A stretch of DNA of 64,000 nt from Lunularia cruciata (lineage: Eukaryota > Streptophyta > Marchantiopsida > Lunulariales > Lunulariaceae): contig OX419755.1 in NCBI GenBank assembly GCA_948567375.1, positions 84,462,218 to 84,526,217 on the forward strand. The letters are read 5' to 3'. This document shows positions 9,835 through 20,200 of this stretch, in pieces. Numbering within the stretch: position 1 is the first letter of the stretch; each line of letters opens with the position of its first letter. Position numbers and translations under genes: made by a program. Under the pieces are notes generated by a model, which was not told the origin of the DNA, did no database searches, and worked only from the letters and a program-made list of their open reading frames with translations.

Positions 9835-9984
9835 GGCTTGAGGTGTATGTTATGTGGCTCTTCTAGTGGAGCTGCTACTATGTTAGTGTGTGATAGCTGT
9901 TCGAGAGGATGGCATGTGGCATGTATGACTCCTCCCCTCACGGTGGTTCCTCAGGGACAGTGGTTATGTCCTAGATGTACTTGA
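9835..9984 (+). pseudogene. PHD finger at the polyprotein C-terminus, element M
   Basis: In frame after the integrase C-terminal module. The spacing C-x2-C-x11-C-x2-C-x4-H-x2-C-x14-C-x2-C is seen from 9844 (CMLCG) through CDSCSRGWHVAC to WLCPRC, ending in TGA at 9982. The Trp two residues before the last Cys pair and the GWH context are typical of PHD fingers that bind histone H3 tails. It takes the place that a chromodomain holds in chromoviruses. All eight ligands are intact. I infer a role in steering integration or the methyltransferase to chromatin; nothing here proves it. Confidence 0.85.
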
Positions 9985-10151
9985 CCTATAGCTAGTTCAT
10001 TCTTTATATGGTATAGATTGCAGACAGGCGACTAACGATGGGGCTCCATAGCACCCGGCCTCCTGATCTTTGCCCATTAGAGGGTATACCATATACTTAG
10101 AGTAGATGGCTATCTGGAGTTAGAGGGACCTAACCACCAGCTAGGAGGGCG
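9985..10151 (+). other. 3' untranslated region and polypurine tract of element M
   Basis: No open frame. It ends in AGCTAGGAGGGCGA (10138-10151), the only purine-rich run near the 3' repeats and directly before B1, as expected for the plus-strand primer of reverse transcription. Confidence 0.5.
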
Positions 10152-10258
10152 ATTGTGGCACTTTAGAGTCTATGTATGACTTATGTGTGAGTTGTGCTTT
10201 TATAGTGTATGATGTTGACAGCGATGTATGTTGTGTAGCGATGTATATACGCACGACA
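10152..10258 (+). repeat. Terminal repeat B1 of element M copy 1
   Basis: 107 bp, ATTGTGGCAC to ACGACA, identical to B2 at 10709-10815. It lies between the purine tract and A2. It contains TATA-like strings (CTTTTATAGTG; GTATATACG), so it could hold the promoter with transcription starting near the beginning of A. Confidence 0.85.
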
Positions 10259-10264
10259 GCTGTC
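10255..10264. other. Palindromic B1-A2 junction
   Basis: GACAGCTGTC is a perfect 10-bp palindrome made by the end of B1 (GACA), a GC spacer and the start of A2 (TGTC). It looks like two element ends joined head to tail, as in the junction of a circularised retroelement. Confidence 0.7.
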
Positions 10265-10709
10265 ACGCCATTTGTAGTTCCGCATCTAGATGCTCGGACA
10301 CTGGAGTTCCAGTGATGGTAGTTAGAGTTATTCTAGCTGTTTCTCAGGGACTACTTTCCGACGGTTAGATTTTGTGTTCGGGGTACTGACTTCACGGTGG
10401 GGCCCACCGTCACTTTGCACCGTTTGCACCGTCGAGTGTGCCGTCAGCGGGACCGTTAGGGTTTCAGGGCTAGCTCGAGTCCAGGGGGTATAGTTTCGAA
10501 GTGAGCTCCAGAGAGCTCACTTCTCTGATGTTGAGCCTTCGAGTTCCTGGCTATGGTGGACAGAGGCCGGCGAGCGTCACCTGGATTCTCTATGCTTGAG
10601 TGGGTGTGGCTTGATTGTAATCAGTGCCCAGTTGTTGGCAGTTTATAGAGTGACAGATCAAGTACTGATCTGAGTTGAGTTGAGTTGAGAATGTTAAGCA
10701 ATCTGATTA
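10261..10709 (+). repeat. Terminal repeat A2 of element M copy 1
   Basis: 449 bp, 98.7 percent identical to A1 by direct count (six differences, no gaps). Four differences fall in CG and two in CTG context. Confidence 0.9.
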
Positions 10710-10815
10710 TTGTGGCACTTTAGAGTCTATGTATGACTTATGTGTGAGTTGTGCTTTTATAGTGTATGATGTTGACAGCGATGTATGTTGTGTAGCGATG
10801 TATATACGCACGACA
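10709..10815 (+). repeat. Terminal repeat B2 of element M copy 1
   Basis: Identical to B1 and ends at the element border (GACA), followed by TTTG, which matches the left flank. Confidence 0.85.
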
Positions 10816-12536
10816 TTTGTGACAACTTTACTAGGCCCCACCTTGGCTTCGTGCACACTGTTCTTTCCTTTGGCAGTCCGTGGTCATGCCATGACTTCTT
10901 CTTCCTTGTTCTTCCCTCCCCGTTCAATCAAAGAGACTTCTAGACTCAACTTCTCGGTATCCATCATCTGCCTTCAAGTTTGCTGAACCTCCGCCTCACC
11001 TTCACTACCGCTACTTGATTCTTGATTTTGCGGGGTGAACTCTTCTTCTCCCAATGTTTCTCCCTTTGACCCGGTTTCTCCTTCGGACTCTTCTTTGGAT
11101 ACCGGCGTTGCTTCCTTCCTTTTCACGATCACTGCCGTTGGATTAAGCTTCTACACCTTTTGTGGTTGAACTGTCATAAGGCAACTTTCTGGCTTAATTC
11201 TCTTTTTGGCCCTCGGGATCTATATTGCTACAATCCTCTCCTTCCCACTTTTCTTGCAGTACTTATCTTCATCCCGCACCGTCTCCATATAATATTGTTC
11301 ATCCACATCCGCCTCTTTCTGCAAATCCGGATGAAAGTGCAAGTGCATGTGGTTCCTTTCTTCCAAAGTTAGCAAGTTCAGCCCAAAATAAAAATGAGAT
11401 GCAAAGGGCACAAAATAGTGTGGTGCATATCCATTCTCCAACCAATAATCATTTGCCCCACTTGTTGGTGCAGACATTTTGCCCAATCTATTGCCTCTCT
11501 TGCAAACATTTGGTAAAAGAACACCGCTTGTTGCATCATAACATAGGTGGTTTGCTCTAGCTTGAACATTGCCATCATTGTGCTTACAATCCCTCTCCTC
11601 TTAGGGTCTTTATAACTATCCATCTTATACACATTTTTGGTGCAAGGTTGATTGAACAAGTTTCTCACTTTGGCAGTCCCCTCTGAAGCATCACACTTCC
11701 AATAGAGGGTGGTACCTCCTTCCTCTCCTACTTCTCTCCCCAAGACTATTCTCCAATTTGACTCTGTCCATCAAGCCAGATTTCCCCTCTTCTCCTCGTG
11801 CTTTTGGCCCATCCTTGCAATTGCTTGCTATGATTTCTACCATGAAACCTGGAATACTAAAGTTCCAGTTCTAGGCCAAGAACATTATACAAAGTCTAAA
11901 CAAGACTTCAATCAGTGCTACTACTTCTAATCTACAAATTGCAAGTCCCCTCACCGCACTTTGCTTACTCACTTTTGGGGCCATCATGTGTTTCCTCACC
12001 CTCTTCTTGTAGAAGGTCATTCCCGAGATCCTAACCTACTCTTCCTCCTATGGATTTGCAATTTGCATTACTTTGGGTCAACTCTAAATAGGGACAGGGT
12101 AGTGTCTGGACATTGCGCTGCTCCCTTGCAAAACTCTTGATTTTATAGTCCTGCACTAGTTGTTCATTCTTTAGTTGTTTCTACGATTCACTAGTCACTA
12201 ATTCTGTGCGGTTGTTTCTTGTCACTATCAAAAACTTCTTGATCCCAAGGTCATTACTTTCTTCTTGCGTACTTTCTTGATTAACATACTCTGAAGAAGT
12301 TTGTTACAGGTTCTTCGGATCAAACTACACTGCCCAATACAAAATTGCCTTCTTTGTCTTCCTCTCTTGTCCATCTTGGGTCCTTTGGTCTTGACCCAAG
12401 GTTGACTTTGGGTTTGGCCCCAAACACATGCTTCTTCTTATTTCTTTCCCGTTTAGCCCTCCTTTGGCTTTACTAACGTCTTTCTTCTTCCAAATTCCCT
12501 TCAAACTATCCAAAACCAAAAAATGTGGGTACCACA
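10816..12536 (-). mobile_element. Family A LTR (L1), proximal part, minus strand
   Basis: On the minus strand it begins at 12536 with TGTGGTACCCACATTTTTTG, the start shared by the other family A LTRs, and continues to 10816, where element M interrupts it. The right flank is the protease region of M copy 2, so this LTR inserted into copy 2. The rest of the LTR is at 1247-665. Confidence 0.75.
11200..11780 (-). pseudogene. N-terminal domain of the family A U3 protein
   Basis: Minus-strand frames overlapping at 11743-11378 and 11486-11220 together encode the conserved globular part. It includes NVYKMDSYKDPKRRGIVST, then QTTYVMMQQAVFFYQMFARE, and after a frame change HYFVPFASHFYFGLNLLTLEE. The same order occurs in at least six other LTR copies here. 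One frameshift and the loss of the start make it a pseudogene. No known domain recognised. Confidence 0.65.
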
Positions 12537-13534
12537 ATTGTCTCCTCCTAATAGGTAATGCTGAAACCCATGAGGTATAACACTGCTCCCCCAACTAGCA
12601 CATTGTATGACTCTGCTATTGTTGTAATAGCCTGAGCTCTCTCCACTAAGCTATCAGTCGGATGACCAGGCTGAACCAGGACAACAAGCTCTCCACGTGT
12701 GATGTACTATGTTGAACCACCACCTAGAGATGTCTGGATCTGAAATGGACATTTCTCCATGTTGGTCTCCCGTAACTCCAGACCAACTACTTCAACCCTA
12801 CTCTCACAAAGCATGGTAGCCAACTAGAACACTGGGGCTAGATCAACTCCCAATGTAAACATGTCATTGGCTAAAAACAAAGGGTACCACATAATCAATT
12901 GAGCCACCTCCAACATCATGGTAGACTTAGTTTGTGTAGTAGCAGGTGGTTGACTAGCAGGTAGTCTATCATGCTCTCCATCACCACCTACCACACCTGC
13001 ACTGGGACATCTAAGAGCCATGGATGTTGTTTGCAATGCCTCAAATAGCATGAAAGACTAGGAAAGTCTGACTTGTCTCCCACTCTCTCCTCTTTGTGGG
13101 TCCAACTCCATTGATGCTCCTCTAGGCTCTAGAGCACGTATTGCACTCCAATTCACTACTTTAGATGCATCCATTTGTGTTGCTCCGCACATGAAGTCCA
13201 AAGCATCTCCATCACCAGCATATGAGGTGGAAGCTTCAACACTTGAATCTGATCTACTTTGAGCAATGGCCATACTAGCCAATCTTTGCTCCAATTTCTC
13301 AATCCAAGTAGCCATAGCTATATCCAAAGTAAGGGTAGGTACTGCACCTCTACTAGGTGTAAATTCTCTACCACCTCGTCCTCCATGAACTAGAGCTCCT
13401 CTACCACCAGCCATAGTAGCCCTACCACTCTGTAACTTTGGGTATAGGTCAAAGCATCGATCACTAGTGTGACCAAATCTGTGGAGAAATCTGTGACCAA
13501 ATCTGTGCAATGCTCACACTGCCTCTATGCTGGT
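12537..13534 (-). mobile_element. Element M copy 2, knuckle-protease segment
   Basis: On the minus strand, 13534 to 12537 matches copy 1 from about 4370 to 5630. It carries the second zinc knuckle (FGHTSDRCFDLY with the Cys that copy 1 has lost), the Q that copy 1 has as TAG (KLEQRLASMAIAQ), and the protease up to GEQCYTSWVSA in a shifted frame. Several frameshifts and stops are present. It is bounded on the right by the solo LTR 13535-17315 and on the left by the minus-strand LTR at 12536. This segment stops before the methyltransferase. Confidence 0.8.
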
Positions 13535-14108
13535 ATGGTACCCATATTTTTGTTCTTTTTCTTATTTTTTGAAGAAGAAGTGAACAAAAGAAGTCGTATT
13601 GTGCTTGTATGGCAGAAGAAGGCAAAGAAAGGTGTCTTCAGGTTGTAACCCAAGGTAAAGTGACTTTGTGTAAGAAGGCAAGGTACTCAAACTTGCCCTG
13701 TCAGCATACAACCCAAAGTAAGGAGACTTTGTCTTGGGGGTGCTCAACCTAAGGCAAGGACAATGTAACAACTTTCCTTTGGGGTGAGACATTCAAGAAG
13801 GTAACGCTCACAAAAATGGCGGTCATACGTGTGAGGGAAGATTGACAATGACAAGAGCATGCAAGAGGTGTGATTTCTTAGTAGAAATGTGGAGTGAAGA
13901 AAGACAAAGAAGGCATGCCACTTTAAAATTTGGGCTAGAGATGAAGCAATGACAAGTAATTTTCCATCATCGTTAAGAAGTAGTCTTGTGGGAGATCATG
14001 GGAAGGGAAGTATAGTCAAAGACGCACTGGTGTGCCAAGAGGAAGTCAGGAGAGTTAGTCCGGGATTAGTAGGAAGAATAGCCCCAACCTAGAGTGGAAG
14101 AGAGAAAG

Positions 14109-16521
14109 ATGGGAGGTGGGAAGAAGAACTCTAAATTTCTAGTGAGAAATCATGCAATTTGGAGGTTAGATGTGATTGCGAGAATTGAAGTCTTGAGCAG
14201 GCTTTGGATCACATTCTTGGCATGGAACTAGAACGTTAGCTTTCCAGGTTTCATGACTAAGATCATCAAGAGTAAGTGCCTTGATGGCCCCGAGGAAGAA
14301 GGCAAGAGAGGAAATCCGGCTTGATGGACAGAGTCTGATTGGAGATTAGTACTTGGTAGAGAAGTAGGCGTAGAGCATGGTGCTACATTCTTGGGGAAAG
14401 GAGAAGTAGCTGAAGAAACCCAAGAAGTGAGAGATGCTTTCTCTTTGATGCACACAAAGAATGGCTATAAAGTGGAGAGCTATAAAGATCCTATGAGGAG
14501 AGGTATTGTAAGTGCACTAATGGCAATCTTGAAGTCGGAGAGAATGACCTATGTGATGAAGCATCAAGCGGTGTTTTTCCACAAGATATTTGCAAGAGAG
14601 CCAATTAATTGGGCAAATTGTTTCCATCAAAGGACAAGATAGATGGTGTAGAATTTGCGAGACAAGTCGCCTCCACATTACATTGTGCCATTTGCAGCCC
14701 ACTTCTGTTGGGGCTGAACTTGCTCAATGCGGCAGAGAGACACAAGATGGTGTCACATTTCCATCCTGATTTGAAAAGAGAGGTTGATGCGGAGGAGCAG
14801 CAGTACATCTTGCAAATCAAGAGCAGCGACAAGTACTATGCGCAAATGGGGCAGAGTGTGCATTTGAAGGTGAGTACTCCAAAGTCAAAGAAGAGGAGTT
14901 GACAAGGAGGAGAAGAAGAAGTAGCGGTGGCAAGACCTTGGAAAGCTAGAAGGATGAACCCAAGGAGAGATTTGGTGGTAATTGTGTCGTCGGCAAAGAG
15001 TTGGACGGGGAGGCTGAATGCAAGTCCAAAGACTCAAGGAAAGAGGAAGAACCCAAGTTTATGTTGTAGAGTAGGGACACAAGTAGTGATAGTGATGATG
15101 GAGTGGAGATGCAGTCGGTACCCGAGGAGGAGGAAGTAAAGATGGAGACGGAGGAGAAAGGTAACCCAAAACCTGAAGACAAAGTTCCAGAGCAAGAGGA
15201 GAAGAGAGTGACTATTCAAAGGGAGGTCCATTCCACACGTAAGGCAAAGTATGAAGTGGGGCCAAGTAAGGTAAGAGAAGTGGAGAGTGGAAGTTTGGGG
15301 AGCAAATAATCCATTCCTATAAGGCAATTGTGGCTGAGAAGGCGAGTGTTGAGTGACAAAGAGGCAAAGAAGGAGACAAGTCCACAAGTCAAGGTAACTC
15401 CAAGTGAAGGAGTAGAGTATTTGTGGGAAATTATGTGCCTATTGTTAGTAAAGTTAGAGCACAAGAAGTGAGAGATATAGTCGAAGTGTCCAGAGGTGAA
15501 GACTGTATTGCAGGTGTTAGCGCAATTAGAAGAAGAGAACTCAGAATTGAAGAAGAGTGTAATCCAAGGTGAGGAAGAGAGGGAAGTACTACGAGTAGAT
15601 GCAGTAGTACAGAAAAAAGTAATTGAGAGCTTGAAGAGAGAAGTGGGGAGTAGAGAGAGAATCATAGAGCAAAATGACATAGCAAGAGAAAGACAAGTAG
15701 TGGAGAATGAGATCTTGAAATAGCAATTTGCTGATTCACGATTAGAAATTATCCTTGCTATGGCAAGAGTAGCAAAGAAGGAGCAAGAGCTTGATAGAGG
15801 GATGGAGAATGTAGAGGAGAAAAAGCAGCTCTAGCAAAGGGAGTTGACTGTGTGATATAAAGAAGAAGAAAGATTGAGAGAGTTACTTCGTAATCTAGAG
15901 GAGAAGATTGTGCAAAAGGAGAAGGAGATAGTGAAGGCTGAGTTTGAAGTAGAAATGGCAATGAATAGAGAAGATTGGCTAGCAGATTTGGAACGTGAGA
16001 GAACAATGAGGCTTGAGCTATTGAAGGAGATAGTGACAAAGATGAATGCAATGCTGAGTATGGAAGCCAACATGCAAATTGAAGAGACAAGATTGCACGA
16101 GTTGAAGTTGTTGGTGCAAGAGACAAGGAGGAGAAATGCAAAGGATAAAGACTTGAATGCCTTACTTATCAGTCTAAGAACTCATGTAGATAGGAAGATA
16201 TTAGAAGTAGAAGATAATATCACAACTGGATTAGCTTTAGTGAAGATGGAGATAGATAAACTTCAAAAGGATGTGAGAGCAAAGCCCGAAGTAGATGACA
16301 TAGGAGTACAAATATCTTTGGAATTACCATCAAAGATATTAGAGAAGGGTGGGTGAGGAGATAAGGAGTAAGATAGATTACCCACTAGAGTAATTGTAGA
16401 TTAGAGCAAAGAAGCAGTAGAATTGGTAGAAGAGTTGGAAGTTGTGAAACCCAAGGACGGAGTAGTAAGTGAAGTTACTTTGGGACTGGAAGCCAAAGAA
16501 GTAGACATCAGATCAGATTAG
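14109..16521 (+). pseudogene. U3 protein of family A LTR (copy in L2)
   Basis: Long broken frame from MGGGKKNSKFLVRNHAIW at 14109. It continues through the globular block GYKVESYKDPMRRGIVSALM, TYVMKHQAVFFHKIFAREPI and PHYIVPFAAHF. An acidic linker follows (EEEEVKMETEEKG, about 15130), then a long coiled coil (LEEENSELKKSVIQGEEERE at 15530; 15874-16356 open for 160 codons), ending GLEAKEVDIRSD-stop at 16519. The same start, blocks and C-terminus (VDIGSE-stop) recur in other LTR copies. The function is unknown; it is not gag, pol or a known envelope. It lies upstream of the LTR promoter, so it would be expressed from the 3' LTR part of genomic RNA or from an outside promoter. Confidence 0.6.
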
Positions 16522-16638
16522 TAACAGTTTTGAGATTTGAAGAGGCAGATATGAAGGGGTGCATTGCCATTTTGGATCTGTAGGTTAGAAGAGTTGTTAG
16601 GAAATGGTATAGTTGTTTGTAACTGTCATTTGCTTCAC

Positions 16639-16646
16639 TATTTAAG
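16639..16646 (+). promoter_or_regulatory. TATA-like box of family A LTR (L2)
   Basis: TATTTAAG at about 670 bp before the LTR end. The same box occurs at the same distance in other copies (22245-22254, 38542-38550, 46487-46495, 58419-58428), so it is the likely U3/R promoter. Confidence 0.6.
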
Positions 16647-17315
16647 AGTGGCATTCACAAGATATTGTTGTTTAGTGCTCATAATTCTTGAGAATAGATA
16701 AAGCAAAGTGATGTGAAGTAGTGCTCGTCATTGAGGTTAATTTTGAGTATCAATTCTATGTCTATGCTTGTGAGTGTGTGGAGAAATTTAAAATGCAAGT
16801 CAGTGTCCTTGTTGGATGTTGGATTCCACAACCTTGATCTTCATTCTGTGTGTTTGGTCTTGAGTGAAGTGCAATCAAAGCAATGCCTTGACAAATCTGA
16901 GAGGAATTGTAGTGTTGGTAGTATTTTGCATTTGTGAGTGTAGCGTTGAGTTGATGTGAAGCAATTTTGATCCAGGAAGTTGTGCCTTCAGTGGAGAAGT
17001 GGAACACAATTTTGAAGTGAAGTCATATAACTGCGAAGTGCCATTTTTAGGAGAGCCTGAATCATCACAATCAAGATTATTTGGAAAGATTTGATGTAGT
17101 TGTGATTAAGTGTGACAAATTGTTGTGACAAGACTACAATTCAATGCTTGTTACTCTCTTTTGGATGTGTTTCTACTTGAGAGATTAAAGATGCAATCAA
17201 GAAGAGCTGAAGTTGTTACTTTACTTTGTATTTGACCAATTCTAAATCATATTTCTATGGGAACAAACTTTACTTACCTGATTACTGCAAAAGTGATATT
17301 TGCCGGGTTGTCACA

Positions 17316-17864
17316 ATTGGTTGTGATGCACCAGAGGTATTAGGTCCACTGCCCTGAGTACACTCTCTCCTATGGTGAGGTCCACCACAAGTCCAACAAG
17401 CAACACCACCACTCACTGGCTGCTGCTGACCCAAAAAAGAAGGTAAGGGTCTAGCTCCACTAGGCCCTCCACTTGCTCCATAGGATTTGGGTTGTCTACC
17501 TTGTCCTCAAAAACCAACTGCGCATGGTGCACACTACTTCACTCTAGAAGAAGTCATAGCCGTGGATGAGGTATCCCTCTTGAATCCACATGTCACCACC
17601 CTCTCCTCCACCATGTTGAGCTCAATATGCTTAGCCAAACCAAAGACCATTGCCAAAGTGGGTGAAGTAGCTTGTAACAACATAACACCACGAACTCTAC
17701 GTCGTAACTCCCTATCCAATATCCCATACCAAAACTGGACTGCATGGGCCTTAGTTGCTCCCTAAGTGAAATTGATCAGCCGCCTCATGCGAGTGTATGC
17801 CTTGTGTAGGCTCTCTCTAGCCTTCCACTGGAACTCCTGCAAGCTCCTCAGCTTGTTAGTCCTA
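17316..17864 (-). mobile_element. Element M copy 2, gag segment
   Basis: Minus strand, matching copy 1 from about 3820 to 4350. It encodes the capsid end (MDRELRRRVRGVMLL), the shared TGA (17507-17509) and the first zinc knuckle (CWTCGGPHHRREC). The left border is the duplicated ATTGG next to L2. The right border is GTCCTA (17859-17864), the target duplication of family B. Confidence 0.85.
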
Positions 17865-18553
17865 TGAGCTGGTCTGTCTCTCACTTAGGATGAACCTTTG
17901 ATGGCTATTATGGTAGCGCACCATGGACTAAGAAGGCAGGGAATCCCAACTCCATCATACTCCTCCAAGGCTAACACTCCAAGACTCAAGACATTGTTCA
18001 CTAGAGAACTCAATGAGAGAGAGATAGTTGCAAATGAAAGGATGATGAGTACCTCATCACCTCTTGTTTATATACTTGTGAAATAGTTATGCACCAAAGT
18101 TACTAATTACCATAGTAACTCAAGTTACTAGGCTAAAAGTCAAGTAAAGTCAAAAAGTAGAAAGGAATATCTATTCACATGGGCATATTCCCTTACCATG
18201 TGATCTTATCTTGACCCAATCACTAAGTCAAGGATTCCTTCACATGGGCTATCCTTGGACTATAGAAGAATCCAAAATAAAAAGGCTTGTGGGCCCAAGA
18301 GTTCTCAACTCTTTCCTCAAAGTCAAACACCTAAGAATAATACTAAGTCAACACACTAGGATCCAAAATAGTGGTGATCATCTTTTCCACTTCCTCTAAA
18401 GTAAGGTCCCCACTATCTTAGCTATGACTAACTTTAGCCAATCATGACTAATATATAACCATCCTCTATCTCTATTTGAATAATATGTCTCAAGTATTTG
18501 TAATACCAAGCTCAATATCACAATACCAAACAATTGCACAAATGGGTGTTACA
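17865..18553 (-). repeat. 3' LTR of family B
   Basis: On the minus strand it runs from TGTAACACCCATTTGTGC to GACAGACCAGCTCA. It has a TATA-like TATATAAACAAG near 18062-18076. The first 210 bp match 28823-28622. It is preceded on the minus strand by GAGGACAAAGTG..., the usual 3' end of plant gypsy pol transcripts. Confidence 0.7.
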
Positions 18554-18569
18554 TTTACCACCGGACTAA

Positions 18570-19800
18570 GTTTTCACTTTGTCCTCAAAGTGAATGTCTC
18601 TCTACCTTCTATGATACATCTTCAACTTATCATGGTTAATCCTATCAAAGTGTCTTCCTCCCAACTCCTTGAGATCATAGGTGTAATTGCTCCACACCTT
18701 CTCCACTATGGAAGGTCCAAAGTACTTAGGCAAAAATTTCTTTTGCACTCTCTTGAATCAAATAGAATCAAACAACATTACCCAATCACCTTCTTTGAAA
18801 GGCTCCACCTTCTTCTTGCCTTGACTCTTGTCATAACTCTCCTTTTGTTTCCTTTAGGCTTGCTCCACTCTAACCATAGCAACTGCTCTTGCCTCTTCCA
18901 ACTCCATGAGTTGTCCCTTCCTTGACTTCTTTGCATCACCTCCTTGTGCTTTCTTCAATCTCTTATGAATGCTTTGGAAGGTCAAAAGATCAAAGTGAAT
19001 AGGTAGGGTAGACTTAATACCATATACCAATTGAAACGGAGAATATCTGGTGGAAGTCTTCATGGTTGTCCTATACTCCCACAAAACTGCATGAATCCTC
19101 TTGTCCCAATGGTGTTTAGCTCCCTCAATTTCTGCATCTTTGGCCAACATCATGCACAAGGTCTGATTGGTTCTCTCAGCCAAGCCATTGGAATTCAGCT
19201 TATAAGATATAGTTACTCTATGTTTGATAGAGAAATAGCATAGCATGGCTGTAGTAATGCTTCCTATAAACTCTCCTCCTCTTTCACAAACCAACTCCAA
19301 AGGGCACCCAAACCTAGTAATAATGTATTCATAAAGAGATCTCCCAACTTCATCTTCATTCTTGTCCGCAATGGTCTAGCCTCAACCCACTTGGTAAGAT
19401 AATCAATAACTACCACAATATACCAATTGTTCCTTGGGGTTCTATTGAGAGGACCTAGAATATCAATTCCCCACTTCTCAAAAGGTCCTAGCAATAGAAT
19501 TGATCTAAGTGGTGGAGTGGAAGTAGACTTTCTAGCAAAAGCTTGACAAACATGACAAGTTTTGCAATAATCAAGACAATCCTTGAGAATCCCTCTCCAA
19601 TGGTAACCTGCATCTAGAATCTTGAAAGCAGTCACCTTTCTTGCAAAGTGTCCTCCACACAATAAACCTTCATGAAACTCCTTTATGAGTAGGATAGACT
19701 CTTCCTTACCAATGGCTCTTCAAAGAAAACCATCTGCTCCTTGGTGAAAAAGAATATCCTCCACCATTGTGTAAGGTCTAGATCTTGCTGCAAGGGCCTT
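18570..19800 (-). pseudogene. pol: Integrase of family B
   Basis: Minus strand. A zinc-binding region is visible (GGHFARKVTAFKILDAGYHW ... CKTCHVCQ). The catalytic core starts FEKWGIDILGPL with the first Asp. The second catalytic position reads LVCERGGEF, with Glu where Asp is expected. The third Glu is in NGLAERTNQTL. The C-terminal part has a GPF module (FLPKYFGPSIVEKVW). Frames change near 19300 and stops occur near 18750 and 19690, so it is not functional. Confidence 0.8.
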
Positions 19801-20200
19801 CCTCTATCTAGCATGCATCCCTTCTAGATAGTTACCTCTTGAGTGACTGACATTGTCATGAGCTCTTCATCCGAGAAGGAATCATCTACTGGCTCATCTC
19901 CATCATGATCATAGGCCCTAGATAACAAATCAGCATTTGCATGTTTCTTTCCTGGCCTATCTTCAATGGTGTAGTCATACTCAGACAAGAGTATCATCCA
20001 CCTTGCTAGTCTTCCTTCAACATTAGGCTTTCTGAAGATATAGTTCAAGGCCTTGTGATCCATGACAATGGTGGCTTTCCTTCCAATCAAGTAGTGTCTA
20101 AACTTCTTGAGACCAAAGATCATTGCCAACACTTCTCTCTCCGTGACAAAGTAGTTCTTTTTTGCTGAAACCATCTGCCTACTAGCATAAGCTATTGGAT
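19801..20200 (-). pseudogene. pol: RNase H of family B
   Basis: Open on the minus strand from 20174 to 19827: AKKNYFVTEREVLAMIFGLK, then VMDHKALNYIF, LARWMILLSEYDYTIE and KKHANADLLSR. It follows the RT with one frameshift. The acidic residues E, D and D of the second half are in place. Confidence 0.82.

Larger units (their letters stand above)
1248..10815 (+). mobile_element. Methyltransferase-carrying gypsy-like retrotransposon, element M copy 1
   Basis: The element starts TGTC and ends GACA. It is flanked by TTTG at 1244-1247 and 10816-10819, a probable target duplication. The broken minus-strand LTR rejoins across it. Internal order is a leader with tandem and tRNA-like repeats, Gag, protease, cytosine methyltransferase, RT, RNase H, integrase ends, PHD finger, purine tract and terminal repeats. 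Gag through methyltransferase share one reading frame; the frame shifts near 7475 before RT. There are six TAG and two TGA stops, so the copy is dead. The two 449-bp A repeats differ at only six sites, so insertion is young relative to its surroundings. RT type and domain order (RT-RH-IN) place it in Ty3/gypsy. Confidence 0.9.
13535..17315 (+). mobile_element. Complete solo family A LTR (L2)
   Basis: 3781 bp, from TATGGTACCCATATTTTTG (mutated TGTGGTACCCACA) to GCCGGGTTGTCACA, flanked by GCTGG (13530-13534) and ATTGG (17316-17320), a decayed 5-bp target duplication. Element M copy 2 reads on across both flanks, so a single LTR remains after recombination between the two LTRs of a full element. 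It includes the U3 reading frame, a TATTTAAG box at 16639-16646 and about 670 bp of R-U5. Confidence 0.85.

Noticed and set aside
1248-10815. Element M as a true DIRS/Ngaro tyrosine-recombinase element
   Set aside because: No tyrosine recombinase frame was found, and an integrase zinc domain and C-terminal module are present. Only the repeat layout is similar.
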